The notes beneath the pieces were generated by a model that was not told the origin of the DNA, ran no database searches, and worked only from the letters and a program-made list of their open reading frames with translations. A program made the position numbers and the translations under genes. Below, in pieces: positions 1-9,898 of a stretch of DNA of 64,000 nucleotides. The stretch's first letter is position 1. The number at the start of each line of letters is the position of its first letter. Origin of the DNA: Isoptericola halalbus (GTDB lineage: Bacteria > Actinomycetota > Actinomycetes > Actinomycetales > Cellulomonadaceae); assembly GCA_009663185.1 (NCBI GenBank), contig VJZX01000006.1, positions 113,303 to 177,302 of the forward strand, read 5' to 3'.

Positions 1-180
1 CTTCGGCCCTGATCGTGTGGAAGAACACTGTTTTTCCACAGGCTTCTCCACACCGCGCGACACTTCGTCGTCCACCCGTCCGGACACGTCCGGAATCGCC
101 CGTGACGGACGCCACATGCGCGGGTCCGCAGTGCGTCCGAGCGTCGGCCGCGAACGGCCACGAACGGACGCGTGCGCCGG
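1..180. other. Intergenic region left of dciA, probably upstream of gyrB
   Basis: No gene is supported here. The conserved actinobacterial order predicts gyrB immediately to the left on the minus strand, so this would be its upstream region. The stretch holds a loose inverted repeat, GTGGAA near 18-23 and TTCCAC near 35-40, that resembles half of a DnaA box. The long open frames on both strands look like GC-rich shadows. Confidence 0.4.
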
Positions 181-759
181 TCAGCCCCACGTGTCGCGCG
201 GACCCGGGCCGCGCACGGACCGGCGTCCGCGGCGGAACCCGGGACCCGCAGGCCCCAGGACGGTCACCTGCTCGACGACACCCTCGCCGACCTCCTCGGC
301 AAGGCGGCGCAGGAGCGTCGGCACGAGCAGCCGCACCTGCGTGGCCCAGGCCGTCGAGTCGGCCCGCACGACGAGGACCTTGTCCTCGAACGTCTCGGGT
401 ACGCAGTGGTCGGCCACCTGGTCGCCGACCACCTCGCGCCAGCGGCCGATCACGCCGCCGACCGACACCTCCGCGACCCAGCCCTTGTCGCGCAGGAGAG
501 AGCCCAGCACATCGGAGACGAGCTTCGGGTCGCGGGCACCGGGCCCCGCGCTGCCCGTGTGCGGCTCGGCGAGGGGGGAGCGGCGCGACGGCGATCCCGG
601 GCGCAGCCCCTTGGCCCGCGCGGCCGCCTTGGCGCGGTTGAGCGCCTCTCGCGCGACCTCCGAGGGCGGCGTGAGCTCCACGCGGTCACCCACAGGGCGC
701 CGGCCGCGCTGGTCAGTCGGCTCGTCAGTCCGCTCGTCAGTCGGCTCGTCAGTCGGCAC
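181..759 (-). CDS. dciA: DUF721 family DciA-like protein
   Basis: A 192-residue protein of the DUF721 (DciA) family, which loads or supports the replicative helicase DnaB in bacteria lacking DnaC/DnaI. The conserved core lies in the C-terminal half and includes the [13 protein letters not shown] stretch followed by the [18 protein letters not shown] strand-helix unit. The N-terminus is a low-complexity Thr-Asp-Glu-Pro repeat encoded by four 12-bp DNA units. It overlaps the 3' end of recF by 11 bp, so the two are translationally coupled. The position between recF and the expected gyrB is the standard one. The family is clear; the helicase-loading role is known from homologs and inferred here. 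Confidence 0.85.
   Translation of the reverse strand: MPTDEPTDERTDEPTDQRGRRPVGDRVELTPPSEVAREALNRAKAAARAKGLRPGSPSRRSPLAEPHTGSAGPGARDPKLVSDVLGSLLRDKGWVAEVSVGGVIGRWREVVGDQVADHCVPETFEDKVLVVRADSTAWATQVRLLVPTLLRRLAEEVGEGVVEQVTVLGPAGPGFRRGRRSVRGPGPRDTWG
712..759 (-). repeat. Four 12-bp tandem repeats at the recF/dciA overlap
   Basis: Units at 712-723, 724-735, 736-747 and 748-759 read GTCAGTCGGCTC with one or two changes. They encode the [12 protein letters not shown] repeats at the DciA N-terminus, and the last unit also contains the recF stop codon. Because the unit is 12 bp, gain or loss of copies keeps DciA in frame. Confidence 0.9.
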
Positions 760-1969
760 GGCGCACCAGTCCGGGCGTGACCTCGAAACGCGCGCCCAGG
801 AGGATGGGCGGCACGTCGGCCGGCACGGCCGCGGTCACGAGCACCTGGCGCGCGGGGGCCACGAGCTCGGCGAGCCGCTCCCGCCGTCGTACGTCGAGCT
901 CGGCGAACACGTCGTCGAGGATGAGCACCGGGTCCGCGTCGGTGCCGTGGTCCGGGTCCCAGAAGGCATCCTCGGCGCCCGGGGCGTCCGGGACGGCGGA
1001 CGCGCCGTCGCCGTGCTGCCCGACCGCGCCGCCGCCGAGGAGGCGGTAGGACGCGAGCCGCAGCGCGAGCGCGAACGACCACGACTCCCCGTGGCTCGCG
1101 TACCCCTTGGCCGGCAGGCCAGCCAGGGTGAGGACGAGGTCGTCGCGGTGCGGCCCGACGAGGCTCACGCCACGCTCGACCTCCTGCGGGCGCGCCTCGG
1201 CAAGAACCTCGAGCATGCCCTTCTCGAGGTCGAGGGCCGACGGCGGCGCCTGGCCCGCATCGGCGGGTACCGTCGAGCGGTACTCGATCTCGGCGTGGCC
1301 GTTCGCGTCGCTGACCTGCTCGTATGCGGCCGCGACCTCGGGCCGCAGGGCCGCGACGAGCGCGTGGCGCATCGCGAGGATCTGACCGCCGAGCTGGGCG
1401 GCCTTGGCGTCCCAGACCTCCAGCGTGGACAGGTCAGGCGTGCGGCCCGCGCCACGGACCTGGCGCAGCGACTTGAGCAGTGCCGACCGCTGCCTGACGA
1501 CGCGCTCGTAGTCCTGCAGCAGCCCCGCCGCGCGTGGACGGAGCTGGACCACGAGCTGGTCGAGGAAGCGCCGACGGCCCTCAGGGTCGCCCTTGACCAG
1601 CGCGAGGTCCTCGGGCGCGAACAGGACGGTGCGCAGGATGCCCAGGACGTCGCGTGCACGACCGGGCTGGCCGCGGTTGACGCGCGCCCGGTTGGCCTTG
1701 CCCGCCGCGATCTCGAGCTCGATCGTCGACGCACGGTTGCCCCTGACCACCCGCGTGCGGACGATGGCACGCTGCGCGCCGGCACGGATGAGCGGTGTGT
1801 CGTTCGCGACCCGGTGACTGCCGAGCGTCGCGATGTAGGCGATCGCCTCGACCAGGTTCGTCTTGCCCTGCCCGTTGCGGCCGACGAACGCGTTCGGGCC
1901 GGGCTCGAGCTCGACGTCGACCGCCTCGTACGAGCGGAAGTCGAGGAGAGACAGGTGCGAGACGTACAT
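749..1969 (-). CDS. recF: DNA replication/repair protein RecF
   Basis: RecF is an SMC-like ATPase that loads RecA at single-strand gaps. The protein is 406 residues, slightly long for the family. The Walker A motif GRNGQGKT sits at residues 30-37, and the Walker B/D-loop [11 protein letters not shown] near residue 350. The N-terminus [14 protein letters not shown] is typical, which supports the start. A poorly conserved insertion rich in Gly, Ala and Asp lies before Walker B. It is in the leftward dnaN-gnd-recF-dciA run, 19 bp downstream of gnd. Confidence 0.96.
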   Translation of the reverse strand: MYVSHLSLLDFRSYEAVDVELEPGPNAFVGRNGQGKTNLVEAIAYIATLGSHRVANDTPLIRAGAQRAIVRTRVVRGNRASTIELEIAAGKANRARVNRGQPGRARDVLGILRTVLFAPEDLALVKGDPEGRRRFLDQLVVQLRPRAAGLLQDYERVVRQRSALLKSLRQVRGAGRTPDLSTLEVWDAKAAQLGGQILAMRHALVAALRPEVAAAYEQVSDANGHAEIEYRSTVPADAGQAPPSALDLEKGMLEVLAEARPQEVERGVSLVGPHRDDLVLTLAGLPAKGYASHGESWSFALALRLASYRLLGGGAVGQHGDGASAVPDAPGAEDAFWDPDHGTDADPVLILDDVFAELDVRRRERLAELVAPARQVLVTAAVPADVPPILLGARFEVTPGLVRRAD

Positions 1970-1988
1970 GGTCTCCCAGCGGCGCCCG

Positions 1989-2921
<933 letters not shown>

Positions 2922-2995
2922 GGGGTTCCTCCGAAGGCACTGGTGGATCAGGGCGAGCGTACGACCGCGCCGAGGAGCGCGCCGGACGGCCGGCG

Positions 2996-4129
2996 TCAGC
3001 CGGCGAAGCGGATGGGGACGAGCAGGTAGCGGTACTCCGACGAGTCCTCGCCGTCGAGCGACTCCTGGCCCGTGAACTCCACCGGCTTGTTCGGGTGCGT
3101 GAACGACAGCCGGACGAAGTCCGTGCCGAGCGCGCCGAGGCCGTCGAGGAGGAACTGCGGGTTGAACGCGACCTGGATGTCCTCGCCCACGAGCACCGCC
3201 TCGAGCGCCTCCGACGCCTGCGCGTCGTCACCCTGACCGGCGTCGAGCACGACCTGGCCGTCGGTGAACGACAGCCGGATCGGCGTGTTGCGCTCGGCCA
3301 CGAGGGACACGCGCTTGGCCGCGTCGATGAGGGGCCCGGTCGCGACCACGGCGTGGATCGGTGTCGCGTCGGGGAACAGACGGCGAACGGGCGGGTAGTC
3401 GCCGTCGACGAGCTGCGACGTCGTGTGCCGGCCGCCGGCCTCGAAGCCGATGAGGTCGACGCCGTTGCCCACCGACAGGCCGACGTTCACGAGGCCGCCG
3501 CCGCTGCCGAGCGACTTGGCGACGTCGTTCAGCGTGCGCGCGCGCACGAGCGCGACCGCGGAGTAGCCCGGCGTGGCCGGCGTCCAGGTGAGCTCGCGCA
3601 GCGCGAGGCGGTACCGATCGGTCGCGAGCAGGGTGATGTGCTCGTCCTCGATCTCCATGCGCACGCCCGTGAGCAGCGGGAGGGTGTCGTCACGGCTCGC
3701 GGCGACGCTGACCTGCGCGACCGCGTGCGTGAGGGCGTCGCCCGAGACGGTGCCGCTGAGCTCGGGCATCTGCGGCAGAGCCGGGTAGTCCTCGACGGGC
3801 ATGGTGAGCAGCGAGAACCGGGACGCGCCGCACGTGAGCATCACCTTGGTGCCCTCGAGCGTGACGTCGACCGGCTTGTTGGGCAGCGAGCGCGAGATCT
3901 CGGCGAGGAGACGGCCCGAGACCAGCACCGTGCCCGGCTCGGACACCTCGGCGGGGATCTCGGAGCGTGCGGAGACCTCGTAGTCGAAGCTCGACAGGCC
4001 GATCGTGCCCTGCGCGTCCGCTTCGATGCGGACACCCGCGAGGACGGGTGCGGGCGGGCGCGTGGGGAGGGTGCGCGCCGTCCAGGTCACGGCTTCTGCC
4101 AGGACGTCACGTTCAACCCGGAACTTCAT
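2996..4129 (-). CDS. dnaN: DNA polymerase III beta sliding clamp
   Basis: The 377-residue beta subunit forms the ring clamp that tethers DNA polymerase III. The N-terminus MKFRVERDVLAEAVTW and the C-terminal end YRYLLVPIRFAG are characteristic. Three repeated clamp folds fit the length. It lies leftward of oriC and is transcribed in the same direction as dnaA, recF and dciA. The 719 bp between its start and the dnaA stop hold the origin. Confidence 0.98.
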   Translation of the reverse strand: MKFRVERDVLAEAVTWTARTLPTRPPAPVLAGVRIEADAQGTIGLSSFDYEVSARSEIPAEVSEPGTVLVSGRLLAEISRSLPNKPVDVTLEGTKVMLTCGASRFSLLTMPVEDYPALPQMPELSGTVSGDALTHAVAQVSVAASRDDTLPLLTGVRMEIEDEHITLLATDRYRLALRELTWTPATPGYSAVALVRARTLNDVAKSLGSGGGLVNVGLSVGNGVDLIGFEAGGRHTTSQLVDGDYPPVRRLFPDATPIHAVVATGPLIDAAKRVSLVAERNTPIRLSFTDGQVVLDAGQGDDAQASEALEAVLVGEDIQVAFNPQFLLDGLGALGTDFVRLSFTHPNKPVEFTGQESLDGEDSSEYRYLLVPIRFAG

Positions 4130-4595
4130 CCCACTCCTCAGTTCTGCTCGGTCGATGGACGCCGCCGGACCGGTCGTCCGCGCGCGGCCCGCGGCGGTCG
4201 CGTCGGTCGAGTCGCAGGGTATGCGGTCGTCCGTGCCAAACCCTACGCGAGTCGGGCGTCCCGCGGCACTCGATCCCCAGGTGGCACAGGGGCCTGACCG
4301 AATCGCCCCGAGGTGCTCAGGAGATTCCCGGACGACGGAGCGTCGTCAGCCGGCCCCGGTCACCCCGGCTCAGCCTGATGAAGGCGCGGTGTCTCTTCCA
4401 TGAAAGAACAGTCATCATCGTCATAGGGGTTGTGGAACGTGGGGAAATCGGGTGTTTGTGCAGGTCAAGGCCATGTTCCTGCTGTGGAACGCCTGGGGGT
4501 GGAGCTGTGGGTGAGCAGGCGGACCTGTGGGCGAACGATCTTGTACCCACAGCCGTCCACCGATACGACGCCGTTCGTCCACCGGCTCGGAGCGC

Positions 4596-4626
4596 CCGTC
4601 CACACAAGTCCACAGTGTTTTCCACA
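4596..4626 (+). promoter_or_regulatory. DnaA box cluster in the middle of oriC
   Basis: CCGTCCACA at 4596, AAGTCCACA at 4606 and TTTTCCACA at 4618, all in the same orientation. The first pair has the same 10-bp spacing as the right-hand array and the third is 12 bp further on. Confidence 0.7.
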
Positions 4627-4755
4627 GGTGTGTATGGCCAGAGCGAGCGGCAGGACCCGCTCGTCCACGATCGAGATCCACAGGGCTGGGGACGACCCGG
4701 ACGAAACGGTGTCGTTCCGCGGCCAGGCATGTGGGCGACGCTGGGGATCGCGTCG

Positions 4756-4784
4756 TCGTCCACAGAAGTCCACACAAGTCCACA
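4756..4784 (+). promoter_or_regulatory. Three DnaA boxes phased at 10 bp
   Basis: TCGTCCACA, AAGTCCACA and AAGTCCACA start at 4756, 4766 and 4776. The 10-bp pitch places all three on one DNA face, suited to cooperative DnaA filament assembly. They lie next to the presumed dnaA terminator. Confidence 0.75.
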
Positions 4785-4791
4785 GACACGA

Positions 4792-4831
4792 CGAGCCACG
4801 CGCGCCCCCGTGCAAGGGCGCGCGAGGCTCG
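4792..4831 (-). terminator. Hairpin terminator downstream of dnaA
   Basis: CGAGCC-A-CGCGCGCCC at 4792-4807 pairs with GGGCGCGCG-A-GGCTCG at 4816-4831, leaving an 8-nt loop. It begins 17 bp beyond the dnaA stop codon and has no clear T-tract, as is common in high-GC actinobacteria. Confidence 0.7.
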
Positions 4832-4848
4832 TGTCAGCCGCGCCGGGA

Positions 4849-6267
4849 TCAGCCGCGGTGCTGCTGCTTGATACGGCTCGTGAGCTCGGTCACCTGGTTG
4901 TAGGTCGATCGCCGTTCGGCCATCTGGCCGGCGATCTTCTTGTTCGCGTGCATCACGGTGGTGTGGTCGCGGCCGCCGAACTGCTGCCCGATCTTCGGCA
5001 GCGACAGGTCGGTGAGCTCTCGGCACAGGTACATCGCGATCTGGCGGGCCGTCACGAGGACGCGCGATCGTGAGGATCCGCAGAGGTCCTCGATCGTGAG
5101 CCCGAAGTACGCGGCGGTCTGGGCGATGACCATCGCCGGCGTGATCTCGGCGGTGTCGTCGTCGGTGATGAGGTCCTTGAGGACGATCTCGGTCAGGGCG
5201 AGATCGACCTGCTGGCGGTTGAGGTTCGCGAACGCCGTGACGCGGATGAGGGCGCCCTCGAGCTCGCGGATGTTGGTCGAGATGCGTGAGCCGATGTAGC
5301 TCAGCACTTCGTCGGGGACGTCGAGGCGCTCGCTCGCTGCCTTCTTGCGGAGGATGGCGATACGCGTCTCGAGGTCCGGAGGCTGGACGTCGGTGATCAG
5401 ACCCCACTCGAAGCGCGAGCGCAAGCGGTCCTCGAAGCCGTTGAGCTGCTTGGGCGGGACGTCGGAGGTGATGACGACCTGCTTGTTGGCGTTGTGCAGG
5501 GCGTTGAAGGTGTGGAAGAACTCCTCCATCGTCTGTTCCTTGCCCTGGAGGAACTGGATGTCGTCGATGAGGAGCACGTCGACGTCTCGGTAGCGACGCT
5601 GGAACGCCCCGGCCCGGCCCTCGCCGATGCTGTTGATGAAGTCGTTCGTGAACTCTTCGGAGTTCACGTAGCGCACGCGCACGTGGGGGTACAGGTTGTG
5701 CGCGTAGTGCCCGATGGCGTGGAGCAGGTGTGTCTTGCCCAGCCCCGAGTCGCCGTAGATGAACAGGGGGTTGTACGCCTTGGCAGGCGCCTCCGCGACC
5801 GCGACGGCGGCCGCGTGCGCGAACCGGTTGGACGAGCCGATGACGAACGTCTCGAAGATGTACTTCGGGTTGAGCCGCGTCGGCTCGGCCGACTGCTTCG
5901 GCGCCGGCGGGATGGCGGGCGCGACGTCGGCGACCGGCAGTCCGTCCTCGACGGGCGGCTCGGTGTAGTCGTGCGAGGGGCCGGTGAGCGCGTCGTTGCT
6001 GAGCTCGGGGTCGACCGTGATCCCGAAGCGCACGTCCCGGCCGAGGGTCGACGACATGGCCGAGACGAGCTGGTCGCGCACGCTCGTCTCGAGGTACGCG
6101 CGAGTCTGCTCGTGCGGGACGGCGATGAACACAGTGTCCTCGAGGATCGCCATCGGCTTGGCGAGCTTGATGAAGGCCAGCTGCCGGGCCGTCATGTCGG
6201 GCCGTGCCTCGAGCGTCGCCAGCGTCTGCGCCCAGACGTCCGTGATGTTCTCATCCGGCTGCGCCAC
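4849..6267 (-). CDS. dnaA: Chromosomal replication initiator DnaA
   Basis: DnaA binds DnaA boxes and melts oriC. I place the start at the GTG at 6267 (protein begins VAQPDENITDVW), giving 472 residues, because AAGGA lies 6 bp upstream and the N-terminal domain I begins here. Longer in-frame extensions to 6597 look non-homologous. Visible landmarks are Walker A GDSGLGKTHLL, Walker B VLLIDDIQFL, and the C-terminal DnaA signature GGRDHTTVMHANKKI in the DNA-binding domain. A Pro/Ala-rich linker (domain II) joins domains I and III. Consensus DnaA boxes about 90 bp upstream suggest autoregulation. Confidence 0.97.
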   Translation of the reverse strand: MAQPDENITDVWAQTLATLEARPDMTARQLAFIKLAKPMAILEDTVFIAVPHEQTRAYLETSVRDQLVSAMSSTLGRDVRFGITVDPELSNDALTGPSHDYTEPPVEDGLPVADVAPAIPPAPKQSAEPTRLNPKYIFETFVIGSSNRFAHAAAVAVAEAPAKAYNPLFIYGDSGLGKTHLLHAIGHYAHNLYPHVRVRYVNSEEFTNDFINSIGEGRAGAFQRRYRDVDVLLIDDIQFLQGKEQTMEEFFHTFNALHNANKQVVITSDVPPKQLNGFEDRLRSRFEWGLITDVQPPDLETRIAILRKKAASERLDVPDEVLSYIGSRISTNIRELEGALIRVTAFANLNRQQVDLALTEIVLKDLITDDDTAEITPAMVIAQTAAYFGLTIEDLCGSSRSRVLVTARQIAMYLCRELTDLSLPKIGQQFGGRDHTTVMHANKKIAGQMAERRSTYNQVTELTSRIKQQHRG

Positions 6268-6653
6268 GGTCGTTCCTTCGGGTCGAGGGTCGGTTCGGGT
6301 GCGGCCTGCAGGGCTGCTGGGGTTGCGAGTGTGCCACGACGGACCTCCTTCCACATACTTGTCCACACCCTGTGGACATGTGGACAAGCCTGTGGCCGGC
6401 CCCCAAGGGCCGGTAGAAGGTACGGTGTCGCTCATCGTAGCGACGCTCGGCCGGTTTGACCGGACGAGATCGTGTCGCGTAACGTCAGACAGCCGTTCCA
6501 GGTACTTCCGCGCGCCATCAGACCAGCAGGTGCGGGCCGCGCACCTCGGGTCGGCCTGGTCGTCAGCAAGCGTTCGCGCCGGTACGGCCTGCAACACACC
6601 TGCATCGTCGAGGAACTGACGGTGTACCTCCCCGACGTTTCTTGGAGTACCTC
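6268..6653. promoter_or_regulatory. dnaA-rpmH divergent promoter region with DnaA boxes
   Basis: A 386-bp divergent intergenic region. It contains TTGTCCACA at 6359-6367 and TGTGGACAA at 6379-6387, both perfect matches to the actinobacterial DnaA box and in opposite orientation, plus an overlapping TGTGGACAT at 6371-6379. They lie about 90-120 bp upstream of the dnaA start, a suitable place for DnaA autoregulation. I see no other gene here. Confidence 0.75.
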
Positions 6654-6791
6654 GTGAGCAAGCGGACCTTCCAGCCGAACACCCGCCGTCGTGCCAAGAC
6701 CCACGGCTTCCGGCTGCGCATGCGCACCCGCGCCGGGCGCGCCATCCTGGCGAACCGCCGCCGCAAGGGTCGCGCCGAGCTCTCAGCCTGA
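6654..6791 (+). CDS. rpmH: 50S ribosomal protein L34
   Basis: A 45-residue, very basic ribosomal protein starting at the GTG at 6654. The sequence [19 protein letters not shown] is diagnostic of bL34, and the C-terminus [11 protein letters not shown] is typical. It is the first gene of the rightward rpmH-rnpA-yidD-yidC-jag run. The rnpA start follows 3 bp after its stop, indicating cotranscription. Confidence 0.97.
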   Translation: MSKRTFQPNTRRRAKTHGFRLRMRTRAGRAILANRRRKGRAELSA

Positions 6792-6794
6792 GTC

Positions 6795-7169
6795 GTGCTG
6801 CCCGCGGCGCACCGATTGCGCCGTTCCGTCGACTTCGAACGGGCGGTGCGCCGCGGCACGCGTGCAGGTCGATCGACCGTGGTGGTCCATCTCGCGCTCA
6901 CCGAGCCTGAGCGACCCCCACAGGTCGGCTTTGTCGTATCCAAGGCCGTCGGGAACGCCGTGCACCGCAATCGCGTGAAGCGCCGCCTTCGCCATGCGGC
7001 CGCGTCGCACCTCGATGTCCTCCCGCGCGGGGCCCTCGCGGTCGTGCGTGCGCTTCCGGCGTCCTCGAGCGCCCCCTTCGTCCAGCTCGACCGTGACGTC
7101 GCCCTCGGCTTTGCGAAGGCCGCCGAACGCTGCCGTGCGAACGAGCCGGCCGGGGGAGTGTCACGATGA
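6795..7169 (+). CDS. rnpA: Ribonuclease P protein component
   Basis: A 124-residue basic protein that assists the RNase P RNA in maturing tRNA 5' ends. The start is the GTG at 6795 ([21 protein letters not shown]). The family RNR motif appears as [14 protein letters not shown], and the [13 protein letters not shown] strand before it is conserved. Its stop overlaps the yidD start by 4 bp. Confidence 0.95.
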   Translation: MLPAAHRLRRSVDFERAVRRGTRAGRSTVVVHLALTEPERPPQVGFVVSKAVGNAVHRNRVKRRLRHAAASHLDVLPRGALAVVRALPASSSAPFVQLDRDVALGFAKAAERCRANEPAGGVSR

Positions 7170-7474
7170 ATGCCACCCTTGCCCAGGGCCGCGACATGCT
7201 GCGCGGGCTTCCCGCCGCGGTGCTCATCGGGATGATCCGCGTCTACCAGGCGGTCTTCTCCCCGATGATCGGGCCCACCTGCAAGTACTACCCGTCGTGC
7301 TCCCAGTACGCGATCATCGCGATCCGTACGCATGGGTCGCTGCGCGGGACCGGGATGGCGCTGTGGCGCATCCTGCGGTGCAACCCCTGGAGCCTCGGTG
7401 GGGTCGACGACGTCCCACCGGCCCGTCCGGCGTCGCGCTCACGCGACGCGCACCGCGGCGCACACACGCACTGA
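7166..7474 (+). CDS. yidD: Membrane protein insertion efficiency factor YidD
   Basis: A small 102-residue YidD protein, thought to assist YidC-dependent membrane insertion. The diagnostic core is the [11 protein letters not shown] cluster, preceded by an amphipathic helix ([19 protein letters not shown]) and followed by [16 protein letters not shown]. The extreme C-terminus is a non-conserved Arg/His-rich tail. It overlaps rnpA by 4 bp and precedes yidC by 57 bp. Confidence 0.95.
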   Translation: MNATLAQGRDMLRGLPAAVLIGMIRVYQAVFSPMIGPTCKYYPSCSQYAIIAIRTHGSLRGTGMALWRILRCNPWSLGGVDDVPPARPASRSRDAHRGAHTH

Positions 7475-7531
7475 CCTCCCGGCCTGCGCCACCGGGACCC
7501 ACGCACTTGCGGACATAGGAGACAAATCAGG

Positions 7532-8488
7532 ATGGACGGCGGCGGGTTCTTCGCGTTCCTCTACCCCATCGAGTGGGTCGTGGCCTGGATCATGTACGGG
7601 TCGCACACGTTCTTCACCACGCTCGGGCTGTCGTCGGGGCCGGGCATCGCCTGGGTGTTGTCGATCGTCGCCCTGGTGATCGTCATCCGGATCGTGATGA
7701 TCCCGCTGTTCTTCAAGCAGATCAAGGCGTCGCGCGGCATGCAGATGATGCAGCCCGAGCTCCAGGCTGTCCAGAAGAAGTACAAGGGCAAGTCGGACCC
7801 CGCGTCACGGGAAGCCATGACCCGGGAGACGATGGAGCTGTACAAGAAGCACGGGACGAACCCGTTCGCCTCGTGCCTTCCGATCCTCCTGCAGTCGCCG
7901 GTCTTCTTCGCGTTGTTCCGGGTGCTCAACAGCCTCCAGGGCTTGTCAGAGGGCAACTACGCGCGGGAGTCGATCGGTCCGATCGACCAGGACGTCGCGA
8001 GCGACATCGAGAGCTCGACGCTGTTCGGCGCCCAGCTCTCCGACATCTTCATGCGCACCGACGACTGGCTGGCCCGCGGCGTCATCCTCTTCCTCATCGT
8101 CGCGATGAGCGCGACCACGTTCTTCACGCAGCGCCAGCTCACGATGAAGAACATGCCGAAGGCCGCCCTCGAGGGGCCGATGGCGAGCACGCAGAAGATG
8201 ATGCTGTACGTCCTGCCGCTCATCTTCCTGATCTCGGGCGTCAACTTCCCGGTGGGTGTCCTCATCTACTGGACCGTGACGAACCTCTGGTCGATGGGTC
8301 AGCAGTTCTACACGATCAAGCGCATGCCCGCGCCGGGTTCGGAGGCGGAGCGCATCCTCAACGCCAAGCGTGCGGCCAAGGCGGCCGCGAAGGGGATCGT
8401 GATCGAGGAGCAGCCGGAGGCCGAGCCGGAGAAGCCGCGCGGGCAGCGTGAGCAGCCCAAGCGCAAGAGCCGGCAGAGGAAGAAGTGA
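7532..8488 (+). CDS. yidC: Membrane protein insertase YidC
   Basis: YidC/Oxa1 insertase, 318 residues, short Gram-positive form without the large periplasmic domain. Membrane segments are visible near residues 12-30 and 45-66 (IAWVLSIVALVIVIRIVMIP), and in the second half (GVILFLIVAMSATTFF; MLYVLPLIFLISGVNFPVGV). An Arg in the first core helix (VIVIRIVMIPLF) fits the hydrophilic groove. Cytosolic loops and the tail are Lys/Arg-rich, the tail ending in KSRQRKK, suited to ribosome contact. RBS GGAG lies upstream of the ATG. The next gene begins almost at once. Confidence 0.96.
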   Translation: MDGGGFFAFLYPIEWVVAWIMYGSHTFFTTLGLSSGPGIAWVLSIVALVIVIRIVMIPLFFKQIKASRGMQMMQPELQAVQKKYKGKSDPASREAMTRETMELYKKHGTNPFASCLPILLQSPVFFALFRVLNSLQGLSEGNYARESIGPIDQDVASDIESSTLFGAQLSDIFMRTDDWLARGVILFLIVAMSATTFFTQRQLTMKNMPKAALEGPMASTQKMMLYVLPLIFLISGVNFPVGVLIYWTVTNLWSMGQQFYTIKRMPAPGSEAERILNAKRAAKAAAKGIVIEEQPEAEPEKPRGQREQPKRKSRQRKK

Positions 8489-8516
8489 CGTGGCGGGTGT
8501 GGAGAGGACTGATCTG

Positions 8517-9032
8517 ATGGGTACGGACACCCCGCTCGAGAGCGACGCCGACCGCACCAAGCAGCTCGAGGAGGAGGGCGAGATCGCGGCCGACTACCTC
8601 GAGGAGCTGCTCGACATCGCCGATCTTGACGGCGACATCGACCTCGACATCAAGCACGACCGCGCTGCGGTCGAGATCGTGGCCGAGGACGATGCCGGCC
8701 TGCGCCCGCTCGTGGGGAAGGACGGCCAGGTGCTCGAGGCGTTGCAGGAGCTGACGCGCCTCGCCGTCCAGGCGCGGACGGGGGAGCGGAGTCGGCTGAT
8801 GCTCGACGTCGGGGGCTTCCGGGCGGCGCGCCGTGAAGAGCTGTCGCGCCTCGCGGAGCGCGCGGTGGAGCGGGTGCGCGAGTCCGGCCGCGAGGTCGAG
8901 CTCGACCCGCTCAACGCGTTCGAGCGCAAGGTCGTGCACGACGTCGTGGCGGCCGCGGGCCTGGTGAGCGACTCGCGCGGCGTCGAGCCCGAGCGGTACG
9001 TGGTCGTGCAGCCTGCGCGAGAGGGCGACTGA
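8517..9032 (+). CDS. jag: KH/R3H RNA-binding protein (Jag/KhpB family)
   Basis: A single-stranded nucleic-acid-binding protein; homologs (KhpB/EloR) bind RNA and affect cell elongation. From the ATG at 8517 it has 171 residues. GGAGAGGA upstream makes this the preferred start; a GTG at 8490 is the alternative. An acidic N-terminal segment is followed by a KH domain (PLVGKDGQVLEALQELTRLA) and an R3H domain with the Arg...His core (FERKVVHDVVAAAGLVS) ending ERYVVVQPA. It follows yidC within 30 bp. Confidence 0.9.
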   Translation: MGTDTPLESDADRTKQLEEEGEIAADYLEELLDIADLDGDIDLDIKHDRAAVEIVAEDDAGLRPLVGKDGQVLEALQELTRLAVQARTGERSRLMLDVGGFRAARREELSRLAERAVERVRESGREVELDPLNAFERKVVHDVVAAAGLVSDSRGVEPERYVVVQPAREGD

Positions 9033-9044
9033 GACACGCCGTCG

Positions 9045-9080
9045 AGAGGCCCGCCGTTTCACGTGAAACGACGGGCCTCT
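9045..9080. terminator. Terminator hairpin containing parS
   Basis: A 36-bp palindrome with one mismatched pair lies just after jag. The outer arms AGAGGCCCG and CGGGCCTCT enclose the parS core GTTTCACGTGAAAC at 9056-9069. It can act both as a stem-loop terminator in RNA and as a ParB site in DNA. Confidence 0.75.
9055..9070. promoter_or_regulatory. parS: parS site 1
   Basis: CGTTTCACGTGAAACG matches the near-universal 16-bp parS consensus at the 14-bp core. It lies between jag and rsmG. Confidence 0.93.
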
Positions 9081-9180
9081 TGCACCTTCGAGGCGACTCT
9101 CTCGGGGGAGATCGTCCTGAGGGGTCCGGAGACCGCACGGTGGTTCGGACCGGGTCTGGCAACGAGGGGAACAAGGATCG

Positions 9181-9852
9181 ATGAGCGAGCTGGGGCACGG
9201 TTCCGAGCAGACAGACACGAAGGCTGACGACGCCCTCGGGGCGAGCGTCGCGGTCCGTGAGCTCCTGGGCCAGGGCTATGACGCCCTCGTACGCTTCCAC
9301 GACCGCCTGCGAGACGAGGGCGAGGTGCGAGGTCTGATCGGCCCCCGCGAGGTCTCGCGGCTCTGGGAGCGGCACATCTTGAACTCTGCGGCGGTCGTCC
9401 CGTACCTCGTAGACGCGTCCTCGGTCGCCGACGTGGGGTCGGGCGCAGGACTTCCCGGCATCGTCGTGGCGGTTCTGCGCCCCGATATCGAAGTGCACCT
9501 GATCGAGCCGATGGAGCGTCGCACGGCGTGGCTCACCGAGGTCGCCGAAGACCTCGGGCTGGCGAACGTGCAGGTCAAGCGTGGGCGCGTCGAGGAGTAC
9601 CACGATGCGTTTGAAGTTGACGTCGTGACATCCCGCGCCGTGGCTGCTCTCGCCAAGCTGGCGCGCATGAGCCTTCCTCTGGTGCGACGCGGCGGTGCGA
9701 TGGTCGTTCTCAAGGGACGGAACGTGGCCCAGGAGATCGACCCGGCACGCAAGGTGCTGAGGTCGTTCAAGGCGTCTGATCCCGAGATCCTCGAGGGATC
9801 GACCGTCCCGGGTGTCGAGAGCACGACGATCGTGCGCATCCGCCGGGGCTGA
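9181..9852 (+). CDS. rsmG: 16S rRNA (guanine527-N7)-methyltransferase RsmG
   Basis: Methylates N7 of G527 in 16S rRNA using SAM (GidB family). The protein is 223 residues. The SAM-binding motif I is VADVGSGAGLPGIVVAVL and is followed by IEPMERRTAWLTEV. DVVTSRAVAALAKLARMSLP carries the conserved SRA motif near the active site. The ATG at 9181 fits the family start. It lies between two parS sites and upstream of parA, as in related genomes. Confidence 0.95.
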   Translation: MSELGHGSEQTDTKADDALGASVAVRELLGQGYDALVRFHDRLRDEGEVRGLIGPREVSRLWERHILNSAAVVPYLVDASSVADVGSGAGLPGIVVAVLRPDIEVHLIEPMERRTAWLTEVAEDLGLANVQVKRGRVEEYHDAFEVDVVTSRAVAALAKLARMSLPLVRRGGAMVVLKGRNVAQEIDPARKVLRSFKASDPEILEGSTVPGVESTTIVRIRRG

Positions 9853-9882
9853 TACCCTGCCCCGCTACCCGTCCGACGTCGA

Positions 9883-9898
9883 GGTTTCACGTGAAACG
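9883..9898. promoter_or_regulatory. parS: parS site 2
   Basis: GGTTTCACGTGAAACG, in the rsmG-parA gap, carries the perfect 14-bp parS core at 9884-9897. Confidence 0.93.

Larger units (their letters stand above)
4130..4848. other. oriC: Chromosomal replication origin oriC
   Basis: A 719-bp gene-free stretch between dnaN and dnaA, the usual oriC location in actinobacteria. It contains many DnaA-box-like 9-mers of the form NNGTCCACA or TTTTCCACA. One group is at 4596-4604, 4606-4614 and 4618-4626. A second group of three sits at 4756-4764, 4766-4774 and 4776-4784, exactly 10 bp apart. AGATCCACA occurs at 4674-4682, and inverted copies (TGTGGAAC) near 4431 and 4482. The stretch 4398-4460 is relatively AT-richer and could be the unwinding element; that part is inference. 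Confidence 0.9.

Noticed and set aside
6268-6597. N-terminal extension of DnaA by 110 residues
   Set aside because: The extension has no likeness to DnaA, and a GTG with a good ribosome site begins the conserved domain I. It would also cover the DnaA boxes of the dnaA promoter.
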